From Oligoflexia bacterium (lineage in GTDB: Bacteria > Bdellovibrionota > UBA1018 > CAIMNF01), in the NCBI GenBank assembly GCA_903858975.1, contig CAIOKW010000291.1, positions 1 to 10,704 of the forward strand: DNA of 10,704 nucleotides, read 5' to 3'. A program made the position numbers and the translations under genes. This document shows, piece after piece, positions 6,883 to 10,704 of this stretch (its first letter is position 1; each line of letters starts with the position of its first letter). Below the pieces are notes generated by a model, which did no database searches, was not told the DNA's origin, and saw nothing but the letters and a program-made list of their open reading frames with translations.

Positions 6883-7713
6883 TTAGGAAGACTGCAAATC
6901 CTGAGATTCATCTTTTCCCTCTTCTTCATCTTGGGTGGGATCACTCAAATCTTCGTTTGGAATGGTCTGATCCACACTGCTCTCAAAACTGAGAGCCGAA
7001 TTCCACTCCTGATCACGCTCATCAGAAGACAGATAATGTGCCATCACCATTTTATTTAAAACGGAGCGAATAATTCTCCTCGCAAAAGGGGTCAGCTGTT
7101 TCTTACGAAAGGAAATTGCGTATTTTTTGGGTGAGGGAAGCAGCATTGCGAGAAAGGCTCCCTCCTTCGCATTCAATTGTGAAGCCGGTTTATGGAAGTA
7201 AAACTCACTGGCCTGCCCCACCCCGAAAATTCCATCGCCCATTTCAGCAATATTCAAATAGAGTTCGAGAATCTTATTTTTACCGAGAACCTTTTCAATT
7301 TTAGATGCCATCCATAGCTCACGGGCTTTTCGTGACAGGCTCTTCTCTTTTGAAAGATAAATATTTCGCACCACTTGCTGGGTGATAGTACTTGCTCCAC
7401 GAGTGAGATGCCCCGCTTCGACACTCTCTCGAATGGCTTCTTGAATTTGTTTTTGGTCATACCCCGGGTGCTGGTAGAAGGCCCAGTCCTCGGAGACCAA
7501 AATTGCTCCTTGGGCTTTTTTAGAGACTTGCCCTAAGGAAACCCAGTGGGCTGGTGGATAACGCTTAATGACCACTTCGCTGGGCTCATGAGCACCATGA
7601 TAAATCACGTGCGGGTACTGGGATTTCAAATCAGAAAAACGCGGAGCACACCCCTTGCCTGAACCGCATGCTGAAAGGAATAAGACCAATAAGGGATAAA
7701 GAAATTTTTTCAC
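6883..7713 (-). CDS. mtgA: Monofunctional peptidoglycan glycosyltransferase (GT51), predicted lipoprotein
   Basis: A GT51 enzyme that polymerises lipid II into glycan strands. Motifs over 276 residues: catalytic Glu75 in SEDWAFYQHPGYD (74-86), RGASTITQQ (105-113), RKARE (128-132), and ILELYLNIAEMGDGIFG (148-164), followed by YFHKPASQL, close to E. coli MtgA. The N-terminus is unusual: instead of a plain membrane helix it has a lipoprotein signal, with LSAC placing the lipidated cysteine at residue 16 and Gly at +2. After the domain comes a strongly acidic tail (about 252-276). Translation starts at GTG, overlapping the kdsC stop as GTGA. No good ribosome binding site is visible, so coupling to kdsC is likely. 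The downstream gene encodes a separate transpeptidase, so the two may act as a split class A PBP. The mtgA name reflects similarity, not proven orthology. Confidence 0.87.
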   Translation of the reverse strand: MKKFLYPLLVLFLSACGSGKGCAPRFSDLKSQYPHVIYHGAHEPSEVVIKRYPPAHWVSLGQVSKKAQGAILVSEDWAFYQHPGYDQKQIQEAIRESVEAGHLTRGASTITQQVVRNIYLSKEKSLSRKARELWMASKIEKVLGKNKILELYLNIAEMGDGIFGVGQASEFYFHKPASQLNAKEGAFLAMLLPSPKKYAISFRKKQLTPFARRIIRSVLNKMVMAHYLSSDERDQEWNSALSFESSVDQTIPNEDLSDPTQDEEEGKDESQDLQSS

Positions 7714-8234
7714 GCTGGAAGAGGAAGGTTTTGAACTTTACGGATTTGATCGATCACTTCACGGACCGCACCCTGCCCACCCGAGCGGCGGGTAATCGCA
7801 TGAACCACGTTATGAACCTCGCTCATCGCTTCTGGAACGGTGATCGCAAGCCCCACCGCCATCAGTGCCGGCATATCAAAGAGCTCATCTCCCATGAAAC
7901 AGGTCTCTTCTGCCGAAATTCCTGTTTCTTGTGTGATTTGCTTCATCGATGCAAGCTTATCCTCACTCCCTAAAACTGCGTATTGAATCCCAAGCACTTT
8001 GATACGCTCCTTGAGTTCATTTGAGTTTCCACCGCTGATAATTCCAACTTTAATTCCCATTTTTTGGATGAGCTTAATCCCATAGCCATCATAGATGTTA
8101 TAGGTACGGGTCCAACCCTGCCCTTCAACATGAAAAATGGTACCGTTGGTCAGAATTCCATCGACATCTAAAAGTAATAGCCTAATTCGAGAAATTTTCT
8201 TCTGAAATTCATCCTCGGGAATCAGGAGCTTCAT
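7710..8234 (-). CDS. kdsC: 3-deoxy-D-manno-octulosonate 8-phosphate phosphatase
   Basis: A HAD-superfamily phosphatase that converts KDO-8-phosphate to KDO in the cytoplasm, following KdsA. The 174 residues agree with the tetrameric KdsC family. Motif I is LLLDVDGILTNG with nucleophile Asp23 and Asp25. The KdsC-specific YNIYDGYGIKLI follows (45-56). Motif II is Ser67 in ISGG, motif III Lys93, and motif IV GDELFD with Asp116 and Asp120 binding magnesium. The C-terminal GGQGAVREVID (152-162) is the tail that closes the neighbouring active site in KdsC. The second acidic position of motif IV is Glu where E. coli has Asp, a conservative change. The ATG overlaps the kdsA stop (ATGA), with GGAG (8243-8246) eight bases upstream. 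Confidence 0.93.
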   Translation of the reverse strand: MKLLIPEDEFQKKISRIRLLLLDVDGILTNGTIFHVEGQGWTRTYNIYDGYGIKLIQKMGIKVGIISGGNSNELKERIKVLGIQYAVLGSEDKLASMKQITQETGISAEETCFMGDELFDMPALMAVGLAITVPEAMSEVHNVVHAITRRSGGQGAVREVIDQIRKVQNLPLPA

Positions 8235-9091
8235 GTACGGGTCTCCGGAAGTAATTTAGGAAAAGTCTGCGCGAGTTTACGAAATTCTAGAATTTGCTTG
8301 ATGAACTCGCCCACATGCTCAAGATAAAACGCATTCGGACCATCACTTTTCGCTAGTTCTGGTCTTGGATGACATTCCATAAATAAACCATCCGCTCCAG
8401 CAGCAAATGCAGAGCGAGCTAAGACTTCTAAGTATTCTCGCTTACCCCCTGTGGATTTCCCGCCCGGTCCACCGCCTGGACTTTGAATGGAGTGAGTCGC
8501 ATCGTAGATCGTCGGAACACCAAATTTCGACATGGTTTGGAACGAGGTCATATCGACCACTAAAGTATTGTACCCAAAACTGGTTCCACGCTCAGTCAGG
8601 TGAAGATCCACCTTCTTCGCGCCATGTTTTGCTTCCACTGCCCGAACTTTTTCAACAATATTCTTGGTATCCCAGGGCGCTAGGAACTGGCCTTTTTTAA
8701 CGTTAATTTTGCGGTTCCATTTAATAGCAGCCTCTGTCACCGATACAATGAGGTCTGTTTGGCGACAAAGAAATGCCGGAACCTGTAGGAAGTCGATATG
8801 CTTTGCGACTTCCTCAGCTTGATCGGGAGTGTGAATATCCGTCAGCAATGGAAGCCCTAAGCGCTCTTTCACCTTGGTCAAAATCTTCAAGCCCTCTTCA
8901 ATGCCAGGACCGCGAAAGCCATCAATCGATGAACGATTCGCCTTATCAAAAGATGCTTTAAAGAAAAGCTGAACCGGCAGACCGTGAAGCTGGCGCTTCA
9001 GTTCAGTTGCAATTTCCATCACCAAGCCTTCGTCTTCAATTACGCAAGGACCAGCAATCAGAGTCATCGGTGGAACAGGTGTGTGTAACAT
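8231..9091 (-). CDS. kdsA: 3-deoxy-8-phosphooctulonate (KDO-8P) synthase, metal-dependent type
   Basis: Condenses phosphoenolpyruvate with arabinose-5-phosphate to KDO-8-phosphate, the first committed step to the LPS inner core. The 286 residues match the family (E. coli 284). Visible signatures: AGPCVIEDE (13-21), FFKASFDKANRSS (43-55), RGPGIEEG, LLTDIH, QVPAFLCRQTDL, and LTERGTSFGYNTLVVDM (165-181). The active-site metal ligands of the Aquifex-type enzyme appear to be present: Cys16, His200 (DATHS), Glu239 (FMECH) and Asp250 (KSDGPN). E. coli KdsA has Asn in place of that cysteine and needs no metal, so this one should be metal-dependent. The start codon shares one base with the pyrG stop (TAATG), with AAAGGA (9100-9105) eight bases upstream. 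Its product is the substrate of the overlapping kdsC. Confidence 0.95.
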   Translation of the reverse strand: MLHTPVPPMTLIAGPCVIEDEGLVMEIATELKRQLHGLPVQLFFKASFDKANRSSIDGFRGPGIEEGLKILTKVKERLGLPLLTDIHTPDQAEEVAKHIDFLQVPAFLCRQTDLIVSVTEAAIKWNRKINVKKGQFLAPWDTKNIVEKVRAVEAKHGAKKVDLHLTERGTSFGYNTLVVDMTSFQTMSKFGVPTIYDATHSIQSPGGGPGGKSTGGKREYLEVLARSAFAAGADGLFMECHPRPELAKSDGPNAFYLEHVGEFIKQILEFRKLAQTFPKLLPETRT

Positions 9092-10704
9092 TATTGGATT
9101 CCTTTAAGTGAGGCTTTAATAAATTGAACAAAAAGTGGATGAGGCGCGAGTGGACGACTCAGGAGTTCCGGATGAAACTGACAGCCCAAGAACCACGGAT
9201 GATCGGGAAGCTCCACCATTTCGACGAGTTCTTCACCGGTTTTTGGATCTTGATAACGACCACTCACGAGCAATCCACTCTCCTCGAGTCGAGATCTGAA
9301 ATGGTTTGATACCTCAAAACGATGGCGGTGGCGTTCAGAGATTGAAGATTTTTGATAAGCCGTGAAAGCATGAGTCGCTTTTCCGCTATGCTTTGCAAGC
9401 ACCTCGCACGGATAAGCTCCGAGGCGCATGGTGCCGCCGAGCTCCTTGATCCCTTTTTGCGAATCCATCAGGTCGATCACATTTTGATCGTTCTCTGGTT
9501 TGAATTCTGCTGAGTTAGCATGATCAAGCCCCCCGACATGCCTTGCGAATTCGATGGTCGCTAGTTGCATTCCTAAGCAAATCCCAAAAAATGGAATCTT
9601 TTTGGTCCGTGCATATTCAATTGCTTTGATCTTTCCTTCGATTCCGCGCTCACCAAAGCCACCCGGCACCAAAATTCCGCTCACGGTAGAGAGTTCTGTA
9701 AGGTCGCCATTCTCTAGCTTCTCACTATCAATATAAATAGGAATCACTTTAGCGCGGTTTGCAACCCCACCATGAACCAGTGACTCCGATATCGATTTAT
9801 AGGTATCTGCCCAATCGGTATATTTTCCTACAATTCCGATTTTTACTTCATGCTCGGGATGGTGAATCACATCCACCATGGCCTTCCACTTTGAGAGGTC
9901 CGCGCGTCCGGTCCAAATTCCAAGCTTTTCCAGAACCTTATTATCCATTCCCTCTTCCGCAAGTAGGAGCGGAACATCATAAATACTATCCGCATCTTGG
10001 CAGCTGAAAACGCAGTCGCCGGGCACGTTACAAAAAAGGCCAATTTTATCTTTTACTTCTTTATCAATCGCGCGATCCGTTCGACAGATCAGGATATCTG
10101 GTTGAATCCCAATCTCGCGCAGCTCTTTTACGCTGTGCTGAGTGGGCTTGGTCTTTAGCTCTTTTGCAGCAGCGATATAGGGAACGAGAGTGAGATGTGC
10201 GTAGAGAACATTTTCAGCACCTTCTTCGTGCTTGATTTGTCGGATGGCTTCTAAAAATGGAAGCCCTTCAATGTCACCGACCGTTCCGCCGACTTCAATG
10301 ATCCCTACATCCGCATCTTCCATCGCAGTTTTGATATTACTTTTGATTTGGTCGGTAACGTGAGGAATGACCTGAACTGTTTTTCCAAGATATCCGCCTT
10401 CACGTTCTCGCTTAATGACGGCCTCGTAGACTCGACCGGCAGTAAAACTATTCTTCCGTGTAAATGTAGCGTTCTGAACATAGCGTTGGTAGTGCCCAAG
10501 ATCGAGATCCGTTTCTGTCCCATCATCTAGAACAAAAACTTCTCCATGTTGAAATGGACTCATCGTTCCTGGATCCACATTGAGGTAAGGATCCATCTTT
10601 AACATGGTCACCTTTAATCCTCGCTGCTCAAGCAACATCCCTAGAGAAGCTGCTGTGATTCCTTTTCCAATACTGGAGAGAACCCCACCGGTTACAAAAA
10701 TATA
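9091..10704 (-). CDS. pyrG: CTP synthase, 5' end beyond the window
   Basis: Makes CTP from UTP using ATP and glutamine-derived ammonia. The frame is open to the window edge, giving 537 visible residues starting at YIFVTGGVLSSIGKG, the family's conserved N-terminus; only a few residues plus the start codon are missing (E. coli PyrG is 545). The synthase domain shows KMDPYLNVDPGTMSPFQHGE and the DLDLGHYQRY block. The C-terminal class I glutamine amidotransferase domain has GILVPGGFGERG, nucleophile Cys376 in FFGICLGMQ, and His511/Glu513 in CQFHPE (visible numbering). An internal ATG at 10638 is not the start because the conserved P-loop-like segment lies upstream of it in frame. The gene heads the visible pyrG-kdsA-kdsC run. 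CTP is also the activating nucleotide for KDO, via KdsB, which is not in the window. Confidence 0.96.
   Translation of the reverse strand, partial: YIFVTGGVLSSIGKGITAASLGMLLEQRGLKVTMLKMDPYLNVDPGTMSPFQHGEVFVLDDGTETDLDLGHYQRYVQNATFTRKNSFTAGRVYEAVIKREREGGYLGKTVQVIPHVTDQIKSNIKTAMEDADVGIIEVGGTVGDIEGLPFLEAIRQIKHEEGAENVLYAHLTLVPYIAAAKELKTKPTQHSVKELREIGIQPDILICRTDRAIDKEVKDKIGLFCNVPGDCVFSCQDADSIYDVPLLLAEEGMDNKVLEKLGIWTGRADLSKWKAMVDVIHHPEHEVKIGIVGKYTDWADTYKSISESLVHGGVANRAKVIPIYIDSEKLENGDLTELSTVSGILVPGGFGERGIEGKIKAIEYARTKKIPFFGICLGMQLATIEFARHVGGLDHANSAEFKPENDQNVIDLMDSQKGIKELGGTMRLGAYPCEVLAKHSGKATHAFTAYQKSSISERHRHRFEVSNHFRSRLEESGLLVSGRYQDPKTGEELVEMVELPDHPWFLGCQFHPELLSRPLAPHPLFVQFIKASLKGIQ

Noticed and set aside
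10638..10638. Internal ATG as the start of pyrG
   Set aside because: The same frame continues upstream through YIFVTGGVLSSIGKG, the conserved CTP synthase N-terminus, to the window edge.

Overview
The window reads as a stretch of chromosome from a Gram-negative bacterium. It carries KDO (LPS inner-core sugar) synthesis genes, lipoproteins with lipobox signals, peptidoglycan enzymes and an ISC-type Fe-S set. Base composition looks balanced to slightly AT-rich and the genes are tightly packed. A lipoprotein serpin together with compact cell-wall genes would fit a deltaproteobacterial or Bdellovibrionota-like lineage, but that placement is inference; no rRNA or other marker in the window fixes it. 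I see no mobile elements, tRNA or rRNA genes, CRISPR arrays, or non-coding gaps over about 100 bases.

Left part, plus strand (1-3617): the 3' part of a gene resembling DUF429 (a predicted RNase H-fold nuclease) abuts oppB. oppB overlaps oppC by 4 bases; together they encode the two membrane permeases of a peptide/nickel-class ABC importer. The matching ATPases (OppD/F) and binding protein (OppA) are not here. After a 19-base gap comes a serpin with a lipoprotein signal peptide and an intact inhibitory-type hinge.

Middle, minus strand (3638-5481, transcribed right to left): iscS, iscA and fdx form a compact Fe-S operon lacking iscR, iscU and hscBA. A plausible sigma70 promoter, with a pair of direct repeats upstream of it, lies in the roughly 100-base gap before iscS. 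The serpin and fdx converge, with only 20 bases between their stop codons.

Right part, minus strand (5582-10704): pyrG (5' end beyond the window), kdsA, kdsC, a GT51 glycosyltransferase lipoprotein and a membrane-anchored penicillin-binding transpeptidase form one run. The first four are joined by 1-4 base overlaps; the last follows after 20 bases. CTP from PyrG and KDO from KdsA/KdsC meet in CMP-KDO synthesis. The last two genes separately encode the two activities that class A PBPs fuse in one chain.

Most of the window is housekeeping. The parts most worth a second look are the lipoprotein serpin beside the peptide permeases, and the split glycosyltransferase/transpeptidase pair in a KDO/CTP operon.
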